From Cucumis sativus (Eukaryota; Streptophyta; Magnoliopsida; Cucurbitales; Cucurbitaceae), in assembly GCF_000004075.3 (NCBI RefSeq), contig NC_026656.2:22454607-22518606 (forward strand): 64,000 nucleotides of DNA, read 5' to 3'. Position 1 is the first letter of the stretch, and each line of letters starts with the position of its first letter. Below the pieces are notes generated by a model that searched no databases, had not been told where the DNA came from, and was given only the letters and a program-made list of their open reading frames with translations. The position numbers and the translations under genes were made by a program. This document shows positions 21,270 to 34,766 of this stretch, one piece after another.

Positions 21270-21740
21270 GAAACAATAGTAACACATAAGTTGATAATCC
21301 ATCTTGATGATACAATAGCTACATCGTTTGAGGGGACAATGTGCCTAGAAAAGATATATAATCCACTAATATAATTGAATCAAACGATTACAAAATGTTG
21401 TACTTATTTGTATACACTCAAGATTTTAGTGACAATCGTCGTAAAGCTGACTAACTTAGTGAACACCTTATACTCCCCCTAGATGCAAAACTCCCTCACC
21501 TTTTGAACTAAGGCTCCCCCTAATTAAGTATATGTCTATTACTAGTGAATAACTTAGGCTCCACCTTAGCATGTGAGACCTTGATCTCTCACTTGAAGTC
21601 ATCTTCTCTATTCTTCTTTGTGAACTCCTTTCATCCGAATAACTTTTGGATCCCTCCAAACGAATGAGAACTCCCTCAAGAACGAATAACCTTAGGCTCA
21701 CTCTAAAACATCGTAGTACGATTATTGAATTCAATGCAGT
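21270..21740. repeat. Dispersed repeat, probable degraded retroelement, copy 1
   Basis: CAATGTGCCTAGAAAA, followed by ATAATCCACTAATAT, recurs in similar form at 58400-58440. Next come pyrimidine-rich words, ACTCCCCCTAGATGC and GGCTCCCCCTAA. No coding domains or termini were identified. Confidence 0.45.
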
Positions 21741-23797
21741 CCCAACTAACTACTCACGAGAGTAGGAGCCACACACACAAAGAAAAATGTTTGCTTCAAA
21801 CACACTTTCTATCGAAGCACAACGAAGAACAAACAATACAATATGTGCAACAACTGTAGCAATAACAAATGCAAACTTGAGCTTAAATAGTACAACAAAG
21901 TAAACAAATAGTCCACATAATAAATCAATTACAAATTAAAGATCTAGAAAAGGATAAACACCCCAACAAATCAAATATGCATAATAATGTAACTCATGTG
22001 GAAAAGAATGTTTAATAGAAACCACGACTTTAATGATAATTGTTGGAGACAGTAACACTCCTTAAACAAATTCTAGGAAAACCATCAAAACAACTCGGTA
22101 GCAATCTAGAGAACTTAAACAAATATATTTAGTCAATTATAAATGCAACACACTAACAAAAACTATATTCAAGTTGTCATCATATTTTAAGTAGATCCGT
22201 TGGACGATAATACATAGACTTTTTCTTATACAACAATTATAAGAGAAGTAGAAGTGAGGATTAAATTTCTAAGATTCTACCATGGAAGAAATTAAATACG
22301 ATGTTAATTAATCAATATGATTGACCAAACTCACATTTAGATATATCAAATGAGAATTAGGAAAAAAAGGGGGGAGAGGTTGGTTTATATAAATGAAAAG
22401 GATACATAATAGAAGTTAGAAGGAACATGCACCAACATATGAGGGCCATCCAAGTTAGTTAAAGTTGTGACAAATAAGCAAACCATATAGTAGTTTTCTC
22501 TCCTCCAACTTTAAAAATCTATTGTATGATTGATTATCACTACACATCCAACTTCCTCCTTTTTCTAAATCCCCATTTATAGATTTAGATATTGAAACCA
22601 ACACCACAATCATTCATCATTTGCTTAATTAAAAAAAACCCATATATAAATTATATACACACATTGTAATTACCAATCTTCTCATTAACAACTCCCCATC
22701 TTCTCCAACTTCTCACATGCTTCAACGCCACGCTAATTTTCTTTTTCAAAATCCTCTTTTCCCTAACAACTTCCCCTTAACAAACTTCACATATATAAAT
22801 AAATAAATACATACATACATATATAGATATATATATCACACACATACACACGTGTGTGTATGGTTAGCTATAAAAATGCGGCCTTTCTTGTGTTAGGGTT
22901 TATTTAACTGCCAATATTCGGCTTGAAATTTGTAAAGAAAAGAAATGGGAATGGAGGTTTGAAATTTGAAGAACAAGTTGTTCAATTAGGTATAAATTTT
23001 CTAATTTTGCTTTTGTTTTTCTTTTTTTCCTTTCTATTTACGTTTCTAGGAGGGTAATGCGTTGGAAAGAAGGGTGTTTTTGTAATGCTAAAATCATTTG
23101 TTTTCTTCTCTTTTTCTTTCAAAAGCATACATAATCATCATATACACATATATATTAAGTTTATCATATGTTTGATTATATGGTTCCATCTATAGTTTCT
23201 TTTAATTAATTCATGTTATGAATTAATTGAACTTCACATTGCTGATCTGGTTAGTATTTTTTATTTTTTAAATTAATGATTTTTCTATTTGCTATTGGAG
23301 TTTGGGGAAAAATGAGAGAGAGCAGTGGTTAATTCCATATATATATATATGTGTTATTCTTTGACATATTATTTTGCTTCAATTTACAAATTTTGATATT
23401 TATTTAATTAAAATTAAGCATAATTCCTCTAGCTATATTCTTAAAATGGTTAAAATTTAAAATTTCTTTTTAATTTTAAAATGTGACAATAAAAAATAAA
23501 AAAATTGATTTGATTTTTTAAAGAACATTGGTAAGAAATAAGAAAGCTGTTAATAGGCCTAATTTAAAAAAGTTAATACAAAATCATATTGTTGCCAATG
23601 CTAACACTATTTCTTATTTCTAAACAATATTAAAATTGAAGCTAAAAGAGCTTATAAAAAAAGAATTAATTAAATGAAAGATATAGTGAGTATAGAAACC
23701 AAAATTGGATTAAGAATTGAATGATTGATTAATTAATTTTAAATTTTAATTTATGGGGGTATTATTAATTTAGTGTGAAGAAAGCAGATCAGTTGCA

Positions 23798-25781
23798 ATG
23801 GAAGAAGAGATGTGTCCGCCATTGTTGCCGTCGACTCTTTCTACAACAACTGAATTGTCAGCGGTGGAATATGAGGATTTCGGTCACCATTTCGCTTCAA
23901 TGTATCATTCAATTTTCCCTCCATTGTTATCATCTTCCTCTCTTCCAAATTCTCTTTCGTTTACACCATCGCCCTCCTCCGCCGACGACGACCACAACAA
24001 CCACTGCACCACCCCCGCCGCCACTTCCACCACTGACGACCTTCTTTTTCAGGCACGTCTTATTCTCGAAAACCGTCACCTCCATCACCGTCACGATCTC
24101 TGCCTCCGCCGCCTCCGTCAAGTCGCTGAAGACGCTGATTATCTACGGCAGGAGAATGCCCAGCTCCGATTGGCGAATGCCGAGCTAGTGAAGGTTATTT
24201 CGTCCAAGACAGCCGTTGACGATCTCGTTTCAATTCCGAATTCTCATCTCCGGACTCTGATTGGAGGCGGCCAAAGTGGGGATGAAATTGGTTATGATAT
24301 GATTAGTCCGACGAGTGTGATTGGAAAATATAATGATCAGTTCGATGGGAGAAATAATCTCCGCCGGAACTCTCTTCCAAGGAGCATTTCCGTCCGCTCT
24401 GCCGCCGCAGCCTCCTCCGTTCAACTCAACATCAAATCGGTAGGCATATTGATTATTATTACTTTTTCACTTTTCTTTTTAATTGTGTTTTCCATTGTGA
24501 GCATATTGAATTAGCGCTGAATAATCATTTTGATTACAATTTTTGGTTTTTTAAAATATCTTTTTAGTTTTTAAAATCTTAAAAATAAAAAAAGTATGGA
24601 CTATTTTTAAATATATTAAAATAAATTAAAATATTTACTAAATAAGTTAAGTAGATGATATATTTATAAATATTTTGAGAAATTTTTTCTCTTAAAATAA
24701 TTTTTCAAAAATCAAATAATATGTTTGATAATGGACGTTGATTTTTTGTTTTTAAAAAATTTGAAATATGTTTGGATGATTTCTTAATTACGTATTTATA
24801 TATATAAAAAATTGAACTCTTTTTGCAATATTTTTCATCTAAACATATTATTAATTGAAAAATTATTTTAAATTAAAAAGTTCTAATTTTTTTTGAAAAT
24901 AGAACCAAATATTACAAGTTGTAAATTAGGATATTTTGCTATATTTTTATTCATTTTTCTACCTTTAAAAATAGTTAATATGTTAAAATTTTATATTTTC
25001 AAATTTTTATATTGATAAAACGATAAAAAGAAATATTTAAGTGTATAAACTGTTCAGATAAAATGGAAAATAAAAAAAACAACAAAAGTAAACCCTAAAA
25101 TTTGAACAAAAAAATAAAGTATTTTTCTTGTTTCTAAAATTTCTTGACAATCTTACAAATATTTTTTAAAGTGAAAAAACAACAAAATCCAATTGAACAC
25201 CAAATAAACTAAACATAATATATGGAAATATAACATTCTTAACACATCTCTCTAAATTCTTAAGTTCAACTAATGCAATATATATATTGAAACACATGTA
25301 TCTAAGAGATATATAACTAAATTTTTTAAATTTCATATTTAATGTGCGTTAATACTCATACTCACAACAAAATTTCATACTCCCATTTTATATATATACA
25401 AAAAACTAAAAAATAAAAAATTGAAAGAAGAAAGTTAAAAGAATTATTAGAAACAAAATTGTTGAAAGTTAGAGTTGGTTATGGCAGCGTGGGGCGTCTA
25501 CTCCGGTGAGCGATGGTGGGAGTAGAAAGAGAGAAGAGGAGGCAACGGAATTTGAGGTGTACAATCAAGGTACGACCAAAACAGAGCTCTGCAATAAATG
25601 GCAAGAGATCGGCGACTGCCCTTATGGGAACCATTGTCGATTTGCTCATGGACTGGAAGAGCTCCGACCTGTCATGAGACACCCACGTTACAAGACACAA
25701 ATGTGTAGGATGGTACTCGCTGGTGAAAAGTGTCCTTATGGTCATCGGTGCCATTTTCGCCATTCTCTTAGTGAACAATAA
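23798..25781 (+). CDS. Tandem CCCH zinc-finger protein (C3H14/C3H15, tristetraprolin-like)
   Basis: Exon 1 is 23798-24439 (214 codons). A 1.03 kb intron follows, and exon 2 runs from 25473 (25488 is also possible) to the stop at 25779-25781, giving about 316 residues. Near the C-terminus are two fingers of exact C-x8-C-x5-C-x3-H spacing: [20 protein letters not shown] and [20 protein letters not shown]. Each is preceded by a lead-in of the TTP type (KTELC and RYKTQMC). TTP-type tandem fingers bind AU-rich elements in mRNA 3' ends and promote decay. Exon 1 encodes a Ser/Asp-rich region and a short leucine-rich heptad stretch ([19 protein letters not shown]). Arabidopsis relatives C3H14 and C3H15/CDM1 act in anther development and secondary walls. 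Translating through the donor gives only a spurious hydrophobic tail, which supports the intron. Confidence 0.88.
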
Positions 25782-25928
25782 AAGATGACTCACCACGAAA
25801 ACAAACAGACAGAAAACCACTGGGAAACAGTACGCAATAAAGATGAAACAAAGATATATATTAGAAGAAATAAAAGGAAAAAGAAGGGCAGTTATTTGGC
25901 TTTTGTGTAGTGTATATAATAATGGCCT

Positions 25929-25960
<32 letters not shown>

Positions 25961-28860
25961 TATTATCATTATGATTATTTTGATTTATTTGTGGAATGAT
26001 TTAAAAGGTTTATTTTCCCTCCTGGAAAATGAATATTGTATATGATAATTCTAAGTGTTGAATATTTACTGTTATAGCAGAAATAAAAGAGTTATTATAT
26101 ATATGGTAAAAGCTCTTGTTTGTTAATAGAAGGCCAGCTTTTTGAAATGTTTCTAAATTTGATTTATTTTTGTTTATGATGATGAATTGATAAATGTAAG
26201 TTTGTATAAGTTGTAACAATAATTAAAAAGTAGCAGGCATCCAAAAACTCATAATAAATAGATTTATAAGTGTGGACCAATCAGTTTGTTCAATGATTCA
26301 TATCTAACACTCTCTTTCTAAGGTTTTTTCTTTTCTTTAGAGAAAAACTGTGGTTCTTTTAATTATATGATGATATCTTTATTTCTTTTATTTTCACTTT
26401 ATATTTTAAGGAAATAATCAGCTTGGGTATTAAGTAGAAAATTCAGTACTGTTTTTTAAGAACACAAAGGAGAGTGTGCTAGTGTTGTTTGTTTATAAGT
26501 TATATATGTAAAATACCCTTTGATCTTTGAAGGTATTCTTAGATTATATTCTGAAAATTTTAATTCTTTACCTTCAAACTTTCAATAGAATTAAATGACA
26601 CTAAAACCTGTAAAACTTGAAAAGTAAACATAACATCATTTTTACAAAACACCAGAATCTATAAAGAAAACACTAGTATAGCAAGATGCACATGTGACCA
26701 TAAAACAAATTAGAGTTTGATGGTTGGCCATTTGAGTGGTTTCCAGTCATGCTTCCTTCAATGCATCCTCACTTGCAAAGTCTGTAGAATAGGGTAAGTA
26801 CATAATATACCCAGTAAGTAGCTTTCACATATGGTAGTGCCTCAAATGCACAATCATACATGCAACGTCCTGCAATGAAAACATATGGTTGGGATCCAAA
26901 ACTTGTATTTGTCACAACAATGGGGCAGTTGATTACGCTTCCAACGGAAGCCCTAATAAGAAAACTTGGACTTAAGTGAAACTCAATCACCTGATGGTTA
27001 ACGTGTCATGCAGCTAGTAGAGCTAGAGTCGCACATCCAACAACAACCATAACATAACTATAAGGGAACGAGGGAAGGTACAACCATACATACTCCATTC
27101 TAGCCCTAATATAAACATAACATAAGAGGTAATTAGGTCTAGAAGAGTGATATGTGTGGCTGACCTGCCTGTCCTGGAAGCATAACTACATAGACCTGCT
27201 TATAAAACTTGATTATAATTAATCATAAACATACATATGAAGCATGGGGTCCTCTATCAAGAAACATGTGTTTGAGTATGTCATGCAACATAACAATTAA
27301 GGATACAAATCATACAATAATGCAACATTTTAAAGGTACATTACCATAAGCCATGGAATAAAAGAGTGAGATTAAGCGGCTTTACCTCGATTGGGATCCT
27401 ATTTTTTTTCCTAAGTATTCTTTATAGTTTGATCCTATATGTTCGATAAAAAACACTTATGATTAACACTAGTTTTGTGCAATTTGTCTAAATTAATAAA
27501 GGTTAATTTAGCATGTGAAGAATGAACATGTAGATTTAAGTAAAATGCATACAAATTAGAATTGTTATATTTGTATGACAGAATATTACTGTGTTTTTAT
27601 GGTCTCAAATATAAAAGACACATGCTGTTGTTTGAGTTAAATTAATTGGATATTTTAGACAATTTATTTTAATTCAAATATTTACAATCAAAGAAAAGAA
27701 GAGTATAATATACTTAGCTTGAATATAGTCCTCAAGAAAACCCTTTTCTTTATATATATAAAATAATATACTATTGTTAAATATATATATATATATCTCA
27801 CTAATTTTCCCAAAATAACAATGACTATGTAATGGAATTCCTAAACACTAATTATGGAATGTACAGATATATTCTTAAGCCAAAGGAACCTAGAATTCAA
27901 ACCAAGATTTGGCAACGGAAGACCCCAACATTCCTTTGTGTTCCTTGCAACCCTGCAATGATGAAAAATTATCTGTTGATTGACCATATAGAAATGTTTT
28001 TGGACTTACGATGTAAATCAATCTACAAAACTTAAGTTTCTTTTTGAATGAAAAGAAACCGTGCAAATTGAGAGAAAACAAGACAATATTCAAAAAGTAA
28101 TATGGCAAAAAAATTGATCATTAGTAACAAATTAGAGCACACATTATATTGATAGATCAGAGGATAGCCATATTGGCAATAAAGATTGATAAGATTTTTG
28201 TAATTTTCATGTAAAATTGCTGAGTACAAGATATTGATTTCTTTGTGAAGACTAATAATGATTTTGGATGTGATTTAAATCATTTAGAGAAAAGAAAAAG
28301 AGTGATTGAAGTGATCATATGAAATTTAAAGTTTTTCTTAGTGAAAAAAAATGGAGTCTAATTAATAGCAAATTAGTCTAATACTGACGTATAAAAATTC
28401 AAATTAATACAAACAACTGAGTAAAATAATGGGGAAATTAGATGATAAGAACTCAAAACAAAAATAATTGAGAACATATAAAACTCTTACCTCTTCAATC
28501 AGTTCACAGAGACCTAATAAACCAATCACACAAAAGAAACAATAATGAGTTCATTCATTAAAAAATACACCCAAGGCTTAGAAAAGAAAGATTCAAAAGT
28601 TAGAAAGAAAAAATGTGGTGAACCAGAAGTAAAAGATTTGGTTCGGTAATTATTTCCTTTCTAAACACTAAGTCTAATTTTTTGTCAACTCTTACCATCT
28701 TTTACTTTTAGTGAAAGAGTTGGAATTCTTAATCAACTTTTAATAACAAAGATATTGATCACTTGAAAAATATTAGTAAAATGTAGATAACAAAGTGGTG
28801 TTTACGACTCTAAATTTTCAAAGCTTATAGTTATCAAACAAATTTAGAAGGAGACAAAAA
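25782..28860. other. Intergenic, 3' of the CCCH gene
   Basis: The first 250 bp are probably CCCH 3' UTR, with (AT)n near 25930. About 26660-27400 is less AT-rich and contains an open frame (26990-26769, -) that I do not recognise; its composition suggests a retroelement fragment. The rest is AT-rich and featureless. Confidence 0.4.
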
Positions 28861-28950
28861 GGTGATGACAGAAGTATAGAGAGCACAAAAGAGTGAGATG
28901 CGCCAGATATGCATTTCATCATCTGTGCCCTCTATCTTCTGTCAACAACA
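28861..28950 (-). ncRNA. MIR157: MIR156/MIR157 precursor hairpin
   Basis: On the minus strand the 5' arm (28945-28925) reads TTGACAGAAGATAGAGGGCA plus a final C. This is a miR157-type mature sequence with GGGCAC in place of the usual GAGCAC. The 3' arm (about 28885-28862) reads GTGCTCTCTATACTTCTG followed by TCAT. The arms pair along their length with one bulged base and one G:U wobble at the altered position, leaving a loop of about 39 nt. miR156/157 guides silencing of SPL transcription factors and sets juvenile-to-adult timing. The loop-proximal AGATGATGAAATGCAT also matches the conserved MIR157 precursor extension as I remember it. Confidence 0.9.
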
Positions 28951-29145
28951 TATAGCTATCACCGTATTGGCGTTCTTTTTTTCTTTAGTTCTGTTTTCAA
29001 TCACAAACAACACCAAAAAAAAAAAAAAACCCTAAATGAGATAGAGAAAGATGAAGAAAATGGTTGAATTTGAAAGAGACGATGTATATGTGAAGAAATG
29101 GAATGGATGGGATGGGATGGTTTACCAAAGTTGAACAATGTCTCA

Positions 29146-29152
29146 ATTTATA
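29146..29152 (-). promoter_or_regulatory. TATA box, probable promoter of the MIR157 gene
   Basis: TATAAAT on the minus strand, about 200 bp upstream of the mature miRNA arm and preceded by C/T-rich sequence. The position suits a pri-miRNA start near 29115. Confidence 0.5.
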
Positions 29153-29182
29153 GGGAAGTTGATGGGGTTTGGGGTCCTCCAT

Positions 29183-32100
29183 TTGTAGCCGTAAAACCCT
29201 TTTGAAATTGAATGAATAAAGTATGCAATACCCACTTTTTAAATATCATCATATTCTCCTCTCACACACTTTTCCCCTTCTTTTATGCCTTTTTCTAGCT
29301 ACTTCTTTTGCTTAATTCACACCAATTTCATCGTATTGGACCCATTAATCTTGAATAGGAAAGTTTTCGTTAAATTTACGATTCTTTTTCTTTTATTTCT
29401 GTCTTCTTTTGACGTCTAGTCTCTCTCACTTTTGTTCGTTTCAACTTAACCTTTACTTTTGCAGACGTATCGATTCGATACTACTTCATTTTTGTTTCAT
29501 TGATTAATCAACGATATTCGAACCTTTTGATTGTAACGTGATATTAAATTCGTGATGTTTTAATATTTACTTTAATTTGTAGATATATAGTAAATAATAT
29601 TAGTTCGATATTTCATTCAACTATTGACATGTTTTGAGATTGTGTGATTTTAACATTTGCTTTGGATAAATGGATTGGTTGTTTGATGTTATGAATTAAA
29701 TAGATGCATACTAAAATGAACACATTTTTGTATGTGGGATGGTGATACTTAAATTAATTGGTGAAAGTGGTAGAGAGGAATGGTGGATGGGGTTTAGGAT
29801 GAGGGGAATGGGTAGGCCAAGTTGTCAAGAAGTATGGAGAAGGGAACAGCAAATTGAAAAATCCCCCACCACTAAAACTCTAAAAGATTATCCCATTCTT
29901 CTTATCATTTTGGCCCTTTAGCTCTTGTCTTTTTGACATTCACAACTAAAAAAAATTGAGTGGGGATTGTATGGACCTATATTCCTTCCATTTGTCACTT
30001 CCCCATTGTGCTTCCCCTCCATTTCTTTTCTGTCATTGAGATATATACTTCAAACTTTTGCCCTTAATCTACCAATAAAGTATATATCATATCATATATA
30101 CAAATTATTATGTGTGAATTCACTGTGGAACATTGCTTCTAGACATGTCTATATCCTGTGACATAATTATTCTAGTTAATTCAATCAACATTTACCAAAA
30201 CCATTTCCCAAAACCATTTCCCACTTAAATCAAATATTAATATTCAAGTTTCCTAAGTATAGTTACAATTAGTATGGAAAACCCTAAGTAGAGACAAATC
30301 TAGAGTAATGCTCTTTACCTTTACCTTTTTATGACTCATACTCCATAACCATTAAATCATAAGTTAATTAGCTTCCTAATGTTTCAAGTTTGCATGAATT
30401 TCTAACAAGTGTCTAGCAAGTCATATGAACTTTTGAATTTATATATTTACATATTTATATTTCCAACTTGTTTCCATGGAGGCACTTACTTGAAGTGTTA
30501 AATTGGTTACTATAGTATGTGAGATAGACTATTTTAGTAATGATATTTTATGCATAGTTAAAAGGTAAAACAGAAACAGAAAGTTAGGTTACAAGTGAGG
30601 ATGATTTGATGAATATATTTAGGGTATAAGATAAGAAAGAGGTTGATAATAGGTTAGAGATAGTTGATTGGAAAAGAGCATTCCATTAGTGGCAAGTGAT
30701 GTGACCCCAAGTGGGTAGGGTAGGGAGCCCTTATATTATTTATCCCCTTTAGTTTGGATGCACAGCAACCTATCATTCAAACATCAAAAAACTATTCCCC
30801 ATAACGTCACCTGTGCCTCCCTCCTTTTACCTTCCATATCTATATGTATACTAAACTTCCCCCTTTCCCACTGTACTTTTGGTCATCTCACCTAAACCCA
30901 AACCAATCACAATCTCACTTTCATTTGCTTAAAATACCATTTTCATTACTCTATTTCAGACCTTAGTCTTAGTTTTGTACTTTTAAACATCTAATTTTAT
31001 ATTCTATTAGCATTTTAGTTATAAATTTTACATACGTAATGGTTGTATGAAAAATCAATAAATAGAGAAAGAAGAAAAGCATAAATAATAAAAGATTGAT
31101 ATAGAGATTTAAATAGTTTAGTAACAATATGTTGACCCTGCCTATGGAGAAAAAGAAAACAATTTTATTAATAGTGAAAATATCATATCTTACAAATTAG
31201 AAAATGAAATTTAATGATTATAAGGTTTATATACAAAGCAGTACACTTCTTTAAAACATCCAACCATAATTGAAAATAACACCATTCATGTAGAGACTGT
31301 GTGTTTAGTCATTTAGAGCACCAATTGCCAAATTCAAGACTCCTACATATCAATGGAAAAATATTTTATTTATGGTTGCCAAATGGTGCTCGCTACTTCA
31401 CCTCTCATTTCTTTTAATTATGATATTTTTGTGGACCAATTTTGAGTTCTTCCCTATATATCTCTTATGTGTCATGATTCTTTTTGGATGAATACAATCA
31501 CTTATAGATTTGAGGTAGGACGAGAGTGTGCTAAGAACATGTTAACTTCTCGTTGAGATATGAGATGTTCACATACGCTATTCATTCTTCCTTCCATACC
31601 AACTTGTTAAAAAGAAGTATATAACTTTTCATGCAAATTATTATTACCCATTTTGATCAAATTTACCTTTGGGGACTAATTTTTTTTATTTTTTATATCT
31701 ATTGAAATCACCGAATTAATTTCGAACAAACTCCAAATTCCAAAGTTATATGAATACTTTTAACACAATTGTGAATGGATGAGCTCATGTAGTCACTAAT
31801 AGTAGGGTTTTCACCACATATTAACATACAACTAGCTATCATTTTAATCACAAGTTCAATAAAGCTCAAATTACACATTAAAGTAGTTTCTTGGATGCAA
31901 TTGTTTGGTGTAATGAGAAGAATGGATTGATGAAAAGCATCATTCTTAGTGCTGATTGAGTGTTTATTCTTTTCATTTTTAATACATATATATTTCTTAA
32001 AGTAAAGATCAGTAGCCCCCATTTCATCTCCTCCATGGATTTGTAAGTTCTTTTTTTGTTGCAATTTCTATAGTATTTTATATGAAAAAAAGGATCTATC

Positions 32101-34202
32101 CTTTCCTCTCCCTTTGTCACCACCATGAACAGAAACAAAGGGGGAAGAGTACAAACATGAGAATGGAAACATCATCTCATATATTCATATCAAACATAAT
32201 ATCACAAACTACTTAATTGGCTTCCACTCAATAAAAGAATGTGATTCTCAATCTTTTCTCTTTTGTTGACCAATTGTTTTTAAAAAAATCAATTATTGAA
32301 TTAAAGAAGGCAACAAAAGTCTCATATTAATGGAAGGAAAAGATCGATCCAACATATTCAAACTATATAATATAGTGTCGTGTACGGTTATATTTTTTGC
32401 AAAGATGAACATCAACTTTAAGTGATCTATATTTGGATGATCATAATGAAATGTATGGTTCTGTTAGAATATTGGAAAGATGGAAAATTTAGATGTTTGG
32501 CTTCCAACAAGGGAGCAATATTAGACATGTGCTTAAGGGTTACAATTCCTATCCATTTATTTAGAACTCTAGCTTATAGCTTGGGAGCTAGGAAGGGTTT
32601 GATTAACACCACATTCAAATAAATACAATACTTAATCTTCCCTTTAAAGTTTCTTCCATGTTCTATCAACTAAAATATATATATACACTTTCTCAAGATT
32701 TACTTTCTCTCTGATAAAAAAACAATAAGTACTAGTAAATCTGTCTAGTCTTAACCTTTAACCATATATCTTTTGATCTCGAAGAGTATTGTCTAGAGAG
32801 AGATATTCAGGTTCCTATAAAGGATATTGTAGAAAAATATGTTTAATTTATTAATTTGGACTCTACATATAATCTCTTATCTATATATAAATATAAGAGG
32901 GTAATACCTTGTGCTCACAATATCAAACAAGCGAGTAAAGTGGTTCACTAATAGAAATTCAATAATATAGGTGAGTCTTCGAACGTTCAAAAGTACACAG
33001 ATATATTAGATAACTTATAGGTTTCATCTTGAGCATTATAAACATCATGAGAGCTAGTATATCTAACAAGCATTCAAGTGGAAAGAATTCTATTCTTGAG
33101 ATACACTATATCAAAAAGATTAAGTGTTTCTCACTTCTTTGTTTTGTGCTAATTTTTTTAACAATGTGACAGAGAATGTATCATTCATTTATATCTTGAA
33201 AAAAGATTGACCATAAAACTCTTCTTGATACATTTGATACCCTTGAAATGTAACACGTGTACTTTATTACTCTAAAATAAATTATTGATTGATTGAATAA
33301 TATTGTAAGTTGCAAGTTGTTGTAAGATATTGTGGATGCATTTGAAATGTTGATTATTATCATATAATTGTGTTGATACTTTCATATATTGTTAATGCAC
33401 TTGAAATGTTACTTTAAGTATTTAATGATTGGTGTCACTCGAGTATTTAAAATGTTTATATGTTTATTTTTTTTATATATTTAAAATACACCAACTATAA
33501 TTTTTAGGGCTTCTTCTACATTTATCATAATAAATTCAATAAACTAAGGCCTATGACACATAACTTTTGGTTTTGCAAAAGTGTCAAAATTGAAACCCAA
33601 CCTAAATTTGAAAATGAAAAATTGCCTTATTTTTCACTGATACATTTGATTGGTTTGATACACTTAAATGCTTCACTAATAAGTTTGTTACACTTGATGC
33701 ACGGCTGATAAACTTATTACATGCTTCATTGGTACACTCAATGAATTTGATATGCTTGATACACTTGATATACTGCATATACACTTAGTATTGTTCACTA
33801 ATATAATATATCTGATATACTTGAAGTTCTACGGATACTACTTGACTAATAGATTTTCTATCATTACAAAACTTTTACCTATTACTATTATTATTCTTTA
33901 GAGAATAAAAAATAAGAATGTAAGAGATAGATGAGATAATAAAAAAAGTATTATTTATCCAAACAAAATGCAGTAAAATTTTAATTTAAAAGACAAGAAA
34001 AATAAATAAAAAATGAACAAAATACATTATCATAAAGTTTTAAAGTAGTAGTAGTAATCATGATGGAAAAATAATAATAATGAGGAAAGAATGAAGAAAG
34101 AAAAGGAAAAAATTAAGTAAATACAAAATAAGAAAAATGAGTAAATGGAAAAGGAAAAGGAAAAAAAAAGGTCAGGATGCCGCCACCCTAAATAACAACA
34201 AC
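29183..34202. other. Long intergenic AT-rich stretch
   Basis: No gene recognised. Short frames at 29739-29921, 31708-32138 and 32422-32622 show no domain or family feature. Loose repeats of a TACACTTGATA-type word lie at about 33170-33420 and 33640-33800. Confidence 0.4.
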
Positions 34203-34235
<33 letters not shown>

Positions 34236-34268
34236 TAATAATAATAATAATTATTATTATTATTATTA
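34203..34268. repeat. (AAT)n / (ATT)n microsatellite, self-complementary
   Basis: A run of AAT repeats is followed directly by ATT repeats, so the tract can fold on itself. It is a highly polymorphic type of site. Confidence 0.95.
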
Positions 34269-34766
34269 ACCAGCCATAATAAAAGAAAAATTTTCTTTAT
34301 CCCTTGCTCTTTCTCTCTATATTTTGGAGAAAAGAAAATAAGGGTGAGGGTTAAGACTAAAAAAAGAATACAATTCCTTGTGCCTCTTTCTTTCTCTCTA
34401 TCTTTCTTTAGAGAAAAAAAAAAATGTTAAAAGGCTTGCAAGTTGCACGTACTGCAGATGGCTGACCCATGCAGTAACTTTAAGATCAGAAGTAAAATAG
34501 CATTGTAGATTTATAGACCAAAAGTTTTTTAGATATCAAACAAGGCCTTCAAAACAATGAATTTGCACTATCTTTGTACAACTACAAACCAACATGCAAC
34601 CAACTGCGTTGCAAATTCAGCAACTGAAGTTGAACACTGCATTCCAACCATCATATTCTCAAAAGATGTCTCAACTTTTGAACCCAAAACCCATTCAAGA
34701 CTCCACCCATGATGATCTCTTACAACAAGTGGCCACGACTTGGTGTTTGGCAGGAAGTTCCAAAAT

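Larger units (their letters stand above)
19690..23797. other. Long intergenic stretch with dispersed repeats
   Basis: No gene recognised. It holds a GATCGTTTAG-type repeat cluster and hairpin (20290-20377), a retroelement-like stretch (about 21270-21740), short ACAC/GTGT and ATAT runs near 22810-22860, and a probable 5' leader of the CCCH gene from about 22900. Frames around 19894-20130 are AT-driven. Confidence 0.4.

Noticed and set aside
23930..24121. Minus-strand frame rich in Gly and Val
   Set aside because: It is the reverse of the Ser/Pro/Asp-rich CCCH exon 1, a composition shadow.
26769..26990. 73-codon minus-strand frame with VINCPIVVTNTSFGSQPYVF
   Set aside because: No recognisable domain. 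The flanking sequence resembles degraded repeat DNA.
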